In this document: positions 1-5,780 of the stretch, one piece after another
Numbering within the stretch: position 1 is the first letter of the stretch
Layout of the letters: each line of letters begins with the position of its first letter
NCBI GenBank assembly: GCA_964426815.1
Contig: CAYRRZ010000032.1
Span: 1-9,428 of the forward strand
Reading direction: 5' to 3'
DNA from: JADZEJ01 sp964426815
Lineage (GTDB): Bacteria; Patescibacteriota; Patescibacteriia; 2-12-FULL-60-25
DNA length: 9,428 nucleotides
Translations under genes and position numbers: made by a program
Notes under the pieces: model-generated
What the model saw: the letters and a program-made list of their open reading frames with translations, nothing else
The model's database searches: none
What the model was told of the DNA's origin: nothing

Positions 1-1
1 C

Positions 2-55
2 GGTTGGAACAAGACCGCACTTGAAGAAGCATTGAAGATGAAGGCTGCAGCCTAA
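2..55 (+). CDS. C-terminal fragment of an upstream gene, product unknown
   Basis: Frame 2 is open from the left edge to a TAA at 53-55, while the other two plus frames hit TGA within about 40 bases. The visible tail is 17 residues, GWNKTALEEALKMKAAA, which looks like the end of an amphipathic helix with an alanine-rich terminus. A strong intrinsic terminator starts about 20 bases after the stop, which supports this being a real gene end. The fragment is too short to name a family. Confidence 0.55.
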   Translation, partial: GWNKTALEEALKMKAAA

Positions 56-72
56 GCACAAAAAAAGAAAAT

Positions 73-105
73 AAAAAACACTCCGGAACATCCGGAGTGT
101 TTTTT
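73..105 (+). terminator. Intrinsic terminator after the upstream gene
   Basis: A perfect 10-bp stem pairs 78-87 (ACACTCCGGA) with 91-100 around a 3-base loop. An A-tract precedes it and a T-tract follows at 100-105, so the stem can extend through A-T pairs. It lies just after the TAA at 53-55 and insulates the CHAP gene from upstream transcription. The A/T symmetry means it could also work on the minus strand. Confidence 0.9.
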
Positions 106-116
106 ATGTGCAAGGA

Positions 117-145
117 TTGACATTTTGGCTTATTTGTAGTACATC
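117..145 (+). promoter_or_regulatory. Candidate sigma-70-type promoter for the CHAP gene
   Basis: A perfect TTGACA -35 box (117-122) is followed by a 17-base spacer and a weak -10, TACATC (140-145, 3 of 6 to consensus). It sits between the upstream terminator and the CHAP start, leaving a leader of roughly 30 bases. The -35 is convincing and the -10 is poor. Confidence 0.5.
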
Positions 146-172
146 AGCCCTGCACATTCCGGTCAGTAGCAC

Positions 173-177
173 GGAGG
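173..177 (+). promoter_or_regulatory. Shine-Dalgarno sequence for the CHAP gene
   Basis: GGAGG lies 4 bases before the ATG at 182 and fixes that start over the later in-frame ATGs. It is one of only two clear Shine-Dalgarno sites I see at gene starts in this window. Confidence 0.75.
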
Positions 178-181
178 AAAA

Positions 182-1642
182 ATGCAACAGTTTGTCGTGA
201 AGATTGGTCGTTGGTTGAGCATGTATATGCTCCCATTCCTGGTCAGGTTCAGTATCCTGCTTGTCGTGTCAGCGGTAGCGCTTAGGGCGCTGTCTGCTTC
301 ATACGAAAAGCGAACGATGGCTGAGTGGGCTTCCAAGGTTCCTGATGCGCAGAGGTCTGCGAAAGACATTCGTAGCATCATGGATAACATGATTCGCTAC
401 AGGTCCAGCGGAGCACCTTCATTCATGGCCCAATCTCTCTGGGATGATGCCATGTGCGCAGAAGCCGTGGTAAAAGCGGGGAACTTTATTCTCGGTAAAA
501 ACTTGCTCAAGTCGGTACCGGCTTGGCACTTTTATGCGGAGAATAAGGAGCATCTGGTCACGGTCTATGACCGATCCAAAGACTTCAATATCCGCGATGG
601 ACACATCGTGGAGATAAAAGATCGTTCATTCCAGCTGAGTAAGCTCGTCGAGCTCATCGGAGAGGTGCCGAATCGATCATCAAAAAAGATGTACGTGATT
701 GGGTATCGCTATCACGAGACCCAATCAGATCCTTTGATCTTGGCTTCTCTCCAGAAGTCAGAAACAGGGCTCAATTCGCATCTCATGCTCTTGTTGGGTC
801 GCGGAGAGGGGACGTGGTGGGGGTATCACTTGTTCCGCGCTTCAGAAGATCCGCATGCTTCTCCCTTCCGAATCGAAGATATTGGCGAAGACATGCCAAA
901 GCGCTTCGATCTCGTGTACATTTGGGAGGTGAGGGACACCTCAATGCCGCGTGAAGGTAGCCAAAAAATGGCATTTAGTCGCACGCGTCCATTCGAGAGC
1001 ATCAGTCCCTGGCTCGGAAAAGTCATTCCTTCAAATGGCTATATCGAGCAAGTGGTCGACGGTGCCGTGATGCGGTTCGTTGCGGACCCTGAACAGTTTC
1101 CCGTTATTCTTGATATGTCACCGGGCGTAATTAACGCTCAAGACATGTCCGACTCGCGCAGCTGGCGAGGTAAAATACTTGGGTTCTGGAATGGAGTTCC
1201 CGTGCAACAAAAAAGGGGAGCATCGCAGCGTGGAACATATGGTTTGGAATACGAATGTGTTGAGTTCGTAAACCGCTACTACGCTACCAAGCTGCATCAC
1301 AAAAACATGACCAGGTCGGGCAATGCAGACAGCTACTTCTATCTTCCAAAAGAGAAAGGACTGCAAAGCTTTCCAAATGGAGGTACAGAAAAGCCATGCA
1401 TAGACGATATTCTGGTTTTCGACAGAGACGGATTGGGGGGTGATCCCGGGCATGCCGGTGTGATAACGTCAGTTGAGCCGCATCAGGTATGCATCGCTGA
1501 ACAAAGCGCACCTACCTGGTATACATGTCTGCCCGTGAAAAACGCAGACAGCTCCTGGTATGTAGGCCCTGTTCCGGGAAGTGCTCATCTCCCTGTGGTG
1601 GGCTGGTCACGTAAACAAGATGAGAAAGAGAGGTCCAAGTGA
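182..1642 (+). CDS. Membrane-anchored CHAP-domain cysteine amidase/peptidase
   Basis: The 486-residue protein begins with a hydrophobic segment (about residues 17-36) after a basic start, so it is an N-terminal anchor or signal peptide with the rest outside the cytoplasm. The C-terminal part (about 350-470) is a CHAP domain: YECVEFVNRYY carries the nucleophile C359, then an acidic DDILVFD stretch, DPGHAGV with H424, and E440 in IAEQSAP as the likely third residue. The YxCVEFxxRY signature resembles the glutathionylspermidine-amidase type of CHAP domain. CHAP enzymes cleave peptidoglycan peptide amides or glutathionylspermidine; which applies here is not visible. Residues about 85-250 hold a second Cys/His arrangement (C92, H200 in NSHLMLLLG) that may be another papain-like module. 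The GTG of the small downstream gene overlaps its TGA. Confidence 0.85.
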   Translation: MQQFVVKIGRWLSMYMLPFLVRFSILLVVSAVALRALSASYEKRTMAEWASKVPDAQRSAKDIRSIMDNMIRYRSSGAPSFMAQSLWDDAMCAEAVVKAGNFILGKNLLKSVPAWHFYAENKEHLVTVYDRSKDFNIRDGHIVEIKDRSFQLSKLVELIGEVPNRSSKKMYVIGYRYHETQSDPLILASLQKSETGLNSHLMLLLGRGEGTWWGYHLFRASEDPHASPFRIEDIGEDMPKRFDLVYIWEVRDTSMPREGSQKMAFSRTRPFESISPWLGKVIPSNGYIEQVVDGAVMRFVADPEQFPVILDMSPGVINAQDMSDSRSWRGKILGFWNGVPVQQKRGASQRGTYGLEYECVEFVNRYYATKLHHKNMTRSGNADSYFYLPKEKGLQSFPNGGTEKPCIDDILVFDRDGLGGDPGHAGVITSVEPHQVCIAEQSAPTWYTCLPVKNADSSWYVGPVPGSAHLPVVGWSRKQDEKERSK

Positions 1643-1824
1643 TCCTTATGAATACCGGTGTCGCTAGTTTGTACGGATACGCCGATCGAGGGATGGGCAC
1701 GGACGATTCGCTCGAAGGTTGTTGGGGCGTGCTCGCGCTGCTAACCTTCCTCGTCTCCCTGCTCGTGTGCATTTCGGTGCTGCTGAGCAAGAAGGCGCAG
1801 AAAAAGGATAAACCGGTGGAGTGA
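1639..1824 (+). CDS. Small single-span membrane protein
   Basis: A 61-residue ORF starts at GTG 1639, whose last bases overlap the TGA of the CHAP gene (GTGA overlap), so translation is probably coupled. An AGAGAGG-like purine run lies upstream at about 1626-1633. An in-frame ATG at 1648 is the alternative start. One hydrophobic span covers about residues 30-50, followed by a lysine-rich tail (KKAQKKDK), which predicts N-out/C-in topology by the positive-inside rule. A cysteine (C28) precedes the span. I do not recognise a family. The stop is followed within about 35 bases by a terminator, which closes the two-gene unit and suggests it works with or near the CHAP protein. Confidence 0.6.
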   Translation: MILMNTGVASLYGYADRGMGTDDSLEGCWGVLALLTFLVSLLVCISVLLSKKAQKKDKPVE

Positions 1825-1858
1825 GCGGTAGGCTCGCTTTCATCAAATGACAGACTCG

Positions 1859-1886
1859 TACCCCGACGCTCATCGGGGTATTTTTG
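1859..1886 (+). terminator. Intrinsic terminator of the CHAP unit
   Basis: An 8-bp stem TACCCCGA (1859-1866) pairs with TCGGGGTA (1873-1880) around a 6-base loop and is followed by TTTTTG. Only the plus strand has the T-tract, so it ends the CHAP/small membrane protein transcript. Confidence 0.9.
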
Positions 1887-1893
1887 TTTATAT

Positions 1894-1925
1894 AAAAATC
1901 CACACGGTGATGAGTGTGGATTTTT
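1894..1925. terminator. Bidirectional terminator between convergent units
   Basis: A perfect 12-bp inverted repeat, AAAAATCCACAC (1894-1905) with GTGTGGATTTTT (1914-1925), surrounds an 8-base loop. It has A-tracts and T-tracts on both sides and so works in either direction. It lies 15 bases beyond the ahpC stop on the minus strand and backs up the plus-strand terminator at 1859-1886. Confidence 0.9.
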
Positions 1926-1940
1926 AGTGCATGACTACCT

Positions 1941-2468
1941 CTACGCTTTTCCCAACGTTTCCATTCCCGGCTTCCACTCCATTGGACAGAGTTCGCCAGA
2001 TTGCAAAGCTTCGAGCACACGCAAGGTTTCACCAACTGAGCGACCAACGGAGCCAGCGCTTACGAGCACATACTTGATCACCCCTTCTGGATCAATCAAG
2101 AACAAACCGCGTTGTGCTTCACCATTGGCTTCATTCAAGACCTGATATTCACGAGCAATTTTCAAGCTCGTATCAGCCAAAACAGGATATTCTACATTTG
2201 GAAGATCGCGTTCAAACCAAGCCTTGTGGCACCAGGTTGAATCGGTCGATGCAGCCAAGATTTCACAACCGCGCTTGCGGAATTCTTCAACGGCATTTGA
2301 GAATCCTTTTAATTCTGTTGGGCAGATAAAGGTAAAGTCGCGTGGATAGAAAAAGAATGCGACCCACTTGCCTTTATAATCTGACAAACTAATTTTCACA
2401 TCGTTCTTGCCCTTTTGATAGGCAGGAACATTCACAAAATCAGGAGCCTTGTTGTCGATGAGAATCAT
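1941..2468 (-). CDS. ahpC: AhpC-type typical 2-Cys peroxiredoxin
   Basis: This 175-residue thiol peroxidase reduces H2O2 and organic hydroperoxides in the cytoplasm. The peroxidatic site FTFICPTE gives T46 and C49. R120 in AQRGLFLID is the conserved active-site arginine. The resolving cysteine C161 lies in ELCPMEWKPG near the C-terminus, as in the Prx1/AhpC family of obligate dimers; two further cysteines (C68, C80) are probably not catalytic. No AhpF-like flavoprotein is in the window, so thioredoxin is the likely reductant (inference). It is the last gene of the bcp-sod-ahpC run, separated from sod by about 130 bases containing a palindromic repeat, and is followed by a strong terminator. 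No Shine-Dalgarno precedes the ATG at 2468. Start and length fit the family. Confidence 0.93.
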   Translation of the reverse strand: MILIDNKAPDFVNVPAYQKGKNDVKISLSDYKGKWVAFFFYPRDFTFICPTELKGFSNAVEEFRKRGCEILAASTDSTWCHKAWFERDLPNVEYPVLADTSLKIAREYQVLNEANGEAQRGLFLIDPEGVIKYVLVSAGSVGRSVGETLRVLEALQSGELCPMEWKPGMETLGKA

Positions 2469-2488
2469 ATATTCTGTAGAGTTTCGTT

Positions 2489-2516
2489 TTTATAGAATCA
2501 CGTCGTCCCGAGTGAA
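2489..2516 (-). promoter_or_regulatory. Possible ahpC promoter partly built from the palindromic repeat
   Basis: Reading the minus strand, TTCACT (2516-2511, inside the repeat) lies 16 bases upstream of TATAAA (2494-2489), which would start transcription about 14 bases before the ahpC ATG. Each hexamer is only a partial match to consensus. If real, the repeat supplies the -35 and gives ahpC its own promoter. Confidence 0.3.
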
Positions 2517-2590
2517 GCAGAAGCGGAATCGAGGGATCTTCTGCCGGTGGAAGGTCTCTCCACTTCGCTGCTGCTTCGGTCGAGATGACG
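2501..2590. repeat. 90-bp imperfect palindrome of dispersed-repeat type
   Basis: Positions 2501-2545 and 2546-2590 are inverted copies with no spacer, and 33 of 45 positions are complementary. As plus-strand RNA, 7 of the 12 mismatches become G-U wobbles, so 40 of 45 positions can pair. The minus strand gains only 2 wobbles. Phrases such as GTCATCTCGACCGAAGC and CGAAGTGGAGAGACC look like the short palindromic intergenic repeats I know from many environmental bacterial genomes; this is recall, not a search. It fills most of the 129-base gap between sod and ahpC and carries no ORF. Confidence 0.85.
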
Positions 2591-2597
2591 ACTAGGT

Positions 2598-3197
2598 TTA
2601 TTTCATTGCCTTTGCCAACAATTCATCCGCCTTGTTCCAGTCGAGATTCTTCCAGAAGTCGGCGATATAGGCTTTGCGATCCGATCCGTAGTCGATGAAG
2701 TAGGCATGTTCGTAGACATCGAGCACCAAGATCGGCATACAGCCCCACACACCACCCTGATTATGCGCATCACCGGTATACACGCGGAGCGCAGCATCAT
2801 GTGTATCCCAGCACAAGACGACCCAGCCACGAGAGGCCATGCCGCAGGCGCTAAAATACGCCATGAAATTTTCGAGCGAACCGTATTCTTTCTTCAAGGC
2901 TTCTGCGAGAGCGCCTGTTGCTTCGCCTTTGCCGCCGAGAATATCGAAATACCATTCATGTAAGTACACGCCATTGGTGGCAAAGGTTTCGCCATCTTTC
3001 AAAGCGCGTAATTCAGAATAGCTTTGATTCGCCGATGAAACATCTCCGCCCTGTGAAAGAGCTTTGAGTTTATCCTGCACTTCATTCTTTTTGGTGACAT
3101 AGCCGGCATACAGCTTGTCATGATGGATCGCGAGCGTTTTATCCGAGATACCTTGCAAAGGCCCGGTAAAGCTCAACGGTTTTGATTCAGTTGCCAT
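2598..3197 (-). CDS. sod: Superoxide dismutase, Fe/Mn family
   Basis: A 199-residue enzyme converting superoxide to H2O2 and O2. The four metal ligands can be placed: H25 (in IHHDK), H80 (in VYLHEWYF), D160 and H164 (in LDVYEHAYFIDYG, the family signature). Y33 matches the gateway tyrosine, but the histidine pair usual after HxK is replaced by L29-Y30. G76 lies where Fe enzymes have an active-site glutamine, and DAHNQ (143-147) holds the candidate glutamine of the Mn type, so metal preference is unclear. I chose ATG 3197, 10 bases after the bcp stop. An extended ORF reaching 3260 would add 21 unconserved residues inside bcp. No clear Shine-Dalgarno is present, so translation may be coupled to bcp. 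Confidence 0.93.
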   Translation of the reverse strand: MATESKPLSFTGPLQGISDKTLAIHHDKLYAGYVTKKNEVQDKLKALSQGGDVSSANQSYSELRALKDGETFATNGVYLHEWYFDILGGKGEATGALAEALKKEYGSLENFMAYFSACGMASRGWVVLCWDTHDAALRVYTGDAHNQGGVWGCMPILVLDVYEHAYFIDYGSDRKAYIADFWKNLDWNKADELLAKAMK

Positions 3198-3207
3198 AAA
3201 TACTTGA

Positions 3208-3675
3208 TTAGGGTTTAAGGGGAAATGCTTTGAGAATATCGCTATCCTTTGGCATCCCATGCATATAGAACAGGATGGTGCCCTGGCTGTCTATACCAAC
3301 CACGGTTCGCTTGATAACGCTGAAACCGAGAAAGGAACGAATGGCGCCATAGGCTTTGCTGATGACTCGATTCGTATCAATCAGAAGCGGAAAGGGGAGA
3401 CCGTGTTTTGTTCGAAAATGACTGTGGCTATTTGCATCTGCTTGATTAACACCATAGACGTGGATGCCAGCTTGTTGAAACTTTGCCCAGTCATCTCGAA
3501 TGGAGCACAGCTGAACCGTACAACCAGGAGTCATATCACCAGGGTAAAAGATCAATACCAGGCCCGTAGGACCAGTTGCCTGCGCCAGGGTAACAATCTG
3601 CCCTTGGTCATCTGTTAGGCTAAAATCAGGGGCTTTTGAGCCTACCTGAAGTTTTGAAGTGGCGTTTGGAGGCAT
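3208..3675 (-). CDS. bcp: BCP/PrxQ-type peroxiredoxin
   Basis: This 155-residue thiol peroxidase has peroxidatic C52 in PGDMTPGCT and resolving C57 five residues later, the spacing typical of BCP/PrxQ enzymes with both cysteines on one helix. R123 in IKRTVVGID is the conserved arginine. It would act as a monomer in the cytoplasm, reducing peroxides with thioredoxin. It is the first gene of the minus-strand defence unit; sod starts 10 bases after its stop. The ATG at 3675 has no Shine-Dalgarno, and a promoter-like pair upstream would place transcription start about 5 bases before the ATG, so the mRNA may be nearly leaderless. Confidence 0.93.
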   Translation of the reverse strand: MPPNATSKLQVGSKAPDFSLTDDQGQIVTLAQATGPTGLVLIFYPGDMTPGCTVQLCSIRDDWAKFQQAGIHVYGVNQADANSHSHFRTKHGLPFPLLIDTNRVISKAYGAIRSFLGFSVIKRTVVGIDSQGTILFYMHGMPKDSDILKAFPLKP

Positions 3676-3686
3676 AGGGTGTGTTC

Positions 3687-3715
3687 AGGATACGCGCTTA
3701 CACCAGCTTGGACAA
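3687..3715 (-). promoter_or_regulatory. Candidate promoter for the bcp-sod unit
   Basis: On the minus strand, TTGTCC (3715-3710) and TATCCT (3692-3687) are separated by exactly 17 bases, each matching consensus at 4 of 6. Predicted transcription start is about 3680, only about 5 bases before the bcp ATG. The -35 overlaps the dyad GCTTG-GA-CAAGC at 3706-3717 and the candidate divergent promoter. Confidence 0.45.
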
Positions 3716-3737
3716 GCGCCAGGCTCTCGGATACTCT
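3708..3737 (+). promoter_or_regulatory. Weak candidate promoter for the divergent membrane-protein unit
   Basis: TTGGAC (3708-3713) and TACTCT (3732-3737) are separated by 18 bases. Start of transcription would fall at about 3744, almost on the ATG at 3746, which again lacks a Shine-Dalgarno. The -35 overlaps that of the bcp promoter on the other strand. The hexamers are poor, so this is tentative. Confidence 0.3.
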
Positions 3738-3745
3738 ATGTCCGT

Positions 3746-4387
3746 ATGGAAACAAATCCTCAAAACTCAGCAGAAATTGCGCAAACAATTGACAGTGCTC
3801 GACAAGGTCGTTCTTGGTGGCAAGCCTGTTGTCTGGGTTGCGGCATCTTTTTGGTCATGGGAATCGTTGGATTAATCTTTTTGTTTCGGTTTATGGCCGG
3901 CGCGCCGGTTGAAATCCGCAAGGATGTGCCGCCAAATTTTCCATCAGATATTTCGGTTTTTGCACCAGAAAAAGCGGCATCAATTACTCATGCTCCGGGT
4001 CGACAAAAGAGTCGCATGTTGCATTTTGTGACCACGCCGCTCCGTTGGATCGGCGATATTGCCGAAACAACATCAAATGGAGGCGGCGAAACCAGCAAGA
4101 TTCTTGATTCTTATGGTTCAGAAATTGCTGCTATGGATTCAGTTACCTTGTATTGGCATGGTCTTGAAGCAAAACCGCAGGATGTGGTTTTGTACTATGG
4201 AAACGGCCTCCGAAATCAGGGTTTTGAAGTGAGGGCTGTTCCAGCCGAAGGTCAGGGGATTGAGTTTTTGGCCAGCCGTCCAAATGCGACGGTTCACGGC
4301 ACAATCCATCCAAAAGCCGATCAAACCGCAATCGATGACATGGTATTGACGATTACCTATGAAGCACGGCAAGCTGAGTCTGAATAA
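3746..4387 (+). CDS. Membrane-anchored protein of unknown function
   Basis: From ATG 3746 the protein has 213 residues. A short polar N-terminus is followed by a cysteine-rich entry to the membrane (ACCLGCG, C28, C29, C32) and one hydrophobic span at about residues 33-50. The remaining part is predicted to lie outside the membrane. The C-terminal region (about 132-207) contains DSVTLYWHGLEAKPQDVVLYY followed by a GLRNQGFEV turn, reminiscent of small domains in which a 'pxdvvxfYxxxLxxxGW' helix follows a strand; I cannot name the family. The frame is open back to 3659, but the extra residues would overlap bcp and both promoter candidates, so the later ATG is preferred. It is probably co-transcribed with the downstream lipoprotein gene. 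Confidence 0.7.
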   Translation: METNPQNSAEIAQTIDSARQGRSWWQACCLGCGIFLVMGIVGLIFLFRFMAGAPVEIRKDVPPNFPSDISVFAPEKAASITHAPGRQKSRMLHFVTTPLRWIGDIAETTSNGGGETSKILDSYGSEIAAMDSVTLYWHGLEAKPQDVVLYYGNGLRNQGFEVRAVPAEGQGIEFLASRPNATVHGTIHPKADQTAIDDMVLTITYEARQAESE

Positions 4388-4394
4388 AATTTGT

Positions 4395-5282
4395 ATGACA
4401 CATTCCGGATTACTTCAACGCATGACTCTTGGTTTTGCTGCGCTCGCTTGCTTGTCTACGCTCGGTTTGGGCTGTGCAAAACCAGCGACCGTCACCCAAC
4501 AGGCTCCTGATACCGTAACTGGTCCAAAAACGGCACGGTTTGAAGGCGTGTCACCAGCTGAAGCGACAAAAAAACTTCTGTTAACGCCAAGTTCAGTTAT
4601 TGTTCTCCGTCAAAATTTTGCTGATGCAGGTCAGACTTTGGCATCGAGCATGAATCTTGGTTCGACGGTCGAGCGCAGTCTCGTTGTTCGTCGGTTTGCG
4701 CCAGGGAATACGGCAGATATTGAATGGAAAGCGCAGACAACTGTTCAAAAAGGGGACAAGACCGAAAATCGTCAACTCGTTGGAAGTATTGCAGGCATCG
4801 GGTTAAAAGAGGGGCGTGAATTATTGCCGCCAGCTTTGTGGAATGAAGGTGATCGTAATGCAGGTGGTTTATCTGCCATTTGGTTACCCTCTGAAGTCTT
4901 TGAGAACTTGAGTAAAGCTCAGGCGAGTACCTTTATTTCCGGTGTTGCGAATGCGCAAGCAATTGATTTGATGGGCTTGCCAAAAACCGTGGTTGATACG
5001 CTCAAAACCGTTCGCAATACCCTCAAGACAGAAACAGCAAAAAAGGATATTGACTATGCCACATCCGCCGTTGATCTTGGCAGAATGGATGTGAATGCAA
5101 ATGGCTCGCGAGTGACGGTTGAGGTGCTGAATGTATCGAGCTGGTATGGAAAATTTGCGGTCTTGAATAATGCGCAAAATCCAATCGTATTGAAATTTAC
5201 TCCGTCAAAAGAATTGGAGTCTAAAGGAGCTGCTGGTTTCTACGGATTCGAAGTCACCGATTTTAAAGACATTCAAGAATAA
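4395..5282 (+). CDS. Putative lipoprotein of unknown function
   Basis: From ATG 4395 the protein has 295 residues and starts with a signal peptide: a basic n-region, a hydrophobic stretch (MTLGFAALACLSTLGLG) and a cysteine (C27) that fits the broad lipobox pattern, though -3 is glycine rather than the usual leucine. The mature part starts AKPATVTQQAPD, a flexible linker, then a soluble alpha/beta region without a motif I recognise. Alternative starts are ATG 4359 (overlapping the upstream gene by 29 bases) and ATG 4422; none has a Shine-Dalgarno, and 4395 gives the best signal peptide and a 7-base gap. The pair with the upstream membrane protein suggests a shared envelope role, which is inference. 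Signal peptidase I cleavage instead of lipidation is possible. Confidence 0.75.
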   Translation: MTHSGLLQRMTLGFAALACLSTLGLGCAKPATVTQQAPDTVTGPKTARFEGVSPAEATKKLLLTPSSVIVLRQNFADAGQTLASSMNLGSTVERSLVVRRFAPGNTADIEWKAQTTVQKGDKTENRQLVGSIAGIGLKEGRELLPPALWNEGDRNAGGLSAIWLPSEVFENLSKAQASTFISGVANAQAIDLMGLPKTVVDTLKTVRNTLKTETAKKDIDYATSAVDLGRMDVNANGSRVTVEVLNVSSWYGKFAVLNNAQNPIVLKFTPSKELESKGAAGFYGFEVTDFKDIQE

Positions 5283-5289
5283 TTCGCAC

Positions 5290-5320
5290 AAACGAAAACA
5301 CCCCGCTACAGCTGGGGTGT
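5290..5320 (-). terminator. Terminator of the 120-residue protein gene
   Basis: ACACCCC (5298-5304) pairs with GGGGTGT (5314-5320); a GC/GC pair with one bulged base can extend the stem inwards. On the minus strand the stem runs into TTTTCGTTT (5298-5290), 40 bases after the stop at 5361. The plus strand has no T-tract here, so this is a poor terminator for the lipoprotein unit that converges on it. Confidence 0.75.
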
Positions 5321-5360
5321 CAAGAAAGAGAAGCGTGAGGCTTCAAAAAGAAGGTGCTGG

Positions 5361-5723
5361 CTATTCGCCGGCGGTGGACATGGCCTCATGGCCGCGTGGG
5401 GAGTTGACTCCCATAGACGCGATGAAGCCGTCGTTCGGCGTGGCGGGCTGCGTGTCGGGCGTCTGCTCCTGCTGGGGCGTAGCCGCCCTGGCTTCGTCCT
5501 CGTTGGCGAGCCTGGCGAAGGGATTATCGAACGAGTCGCTGCCATCATCCTCGTCGTCCAGACGAGGAACGGGGGCGGCGCCCAGCCTCCGGCTGCTGCG
5601 CGGGATTGCGACTTCGTCAGTCTCGAGGGCATGACGATCGATGGTCGCCTGATGGGCACCACCGCTCTTCGCTTCGAACTCGAATTGATCCGGACGACCC
5701 TTGCCGCGATTACGTTCAGCCAT
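5361..5723 (-). CDS. GC-rich small protein, predicted disordered, function unknown
   Basis: The 120-residue ORF starts at ATG 5723, five bases after a clear AGGAG, and ends with TAG at 5361. The protein has a basic N-terminus (MAERNRGKGRPDQ), a central acidic patch at about residues 55-66 (LDDEDDGSDSFD), then a P/Q/T/E-rich stretch (81-97). Hydrophobic residues are few and no fold or membrane span is visible, so it is probably intrinsically disordered. G+C is about 65-70% by hand count over 5401-5520, well above the neighbours. Competing ORFs in other frames (5306-5809 minus; 5388-5816 plus) lack ribosome sites and read as arginine/serine- or alanine-rich noise typical of GC-rich shadows. Its own promoter, Shine-Dalgarno and terminator make it an independent, probably well-expressed gene. 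Confidence 0.7.
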   Translation of the reverse strand: MAERNRGKGRPDQFEFEAKSGGAHQATIDRHALETDEVAIPRSSRRLGAAPVPRLDDEDDGSDSFDNPFARLANEDEARAATPQQEQTPDTQPATPNDGFIASMGVNSPRGHEAMSTAGE

Positions 5724-5728
5724 GGAAC

Positions 5729-5733
5729 TCCTG
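5729..5733 (-). promoter_or_regulatory. Shine-Dalgarno of the 120-residue protein gene
   Basis: On the minus strand AGGAG precedes the ATG at 5723 by five bases. It decides between overlapping frames in this GC-rich stretch and supports the 120-residue reading. Confidence 0.7.
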
Positions 5734-5742
5734 CTTCTGTAG

Positions 5743-5773
5743 AAACGAAAACTTGCCCTTTACTCTGGCAAGC
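5743..5773 (-). terminator. Hairpin with T-rich tail in the leader of the 120-residue gene
   Basis: On the minus strand CTTGCC (5772-5767) pairs with GGCAAG (5757-5752) around a 9-base loop and is followed by TTTTCGTTT (5751-5743). It could terminate the era unit, whose last stop is at 5819. It could equally be a 5' hairpin or attenuator on the transcript from the promoter at 5781-5809, whose predicted start falls right at the hairpin. The stem is only 6-7 bp, so termination would be partial. Confidence 0.5.
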
Positions 5774-5780
5774 GTGGGTG

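Noticed and set aside
1664..2047. 127-residue minus-strand ORF across the convergent intergenic region
   Set aside because: It runs through two clear terminators and overlaps both the ahpC 3' end and the small membrane protein gene; it has no ribosome site and its composition looks random.
3198..3260. N-terminal extension of the superoxide dismutase to 3260
   Set aside because: The extra 21 residues overlap the end of bcp and do not belong to the family; ATG 3197 gives the expected length.
3259..3618. 119-residue plus-strand ORF opposite bcp
   Set aside because: It is antisense to a well-conserved peroxiredoxin whose motifs explain the DNA, and there is no start signal.
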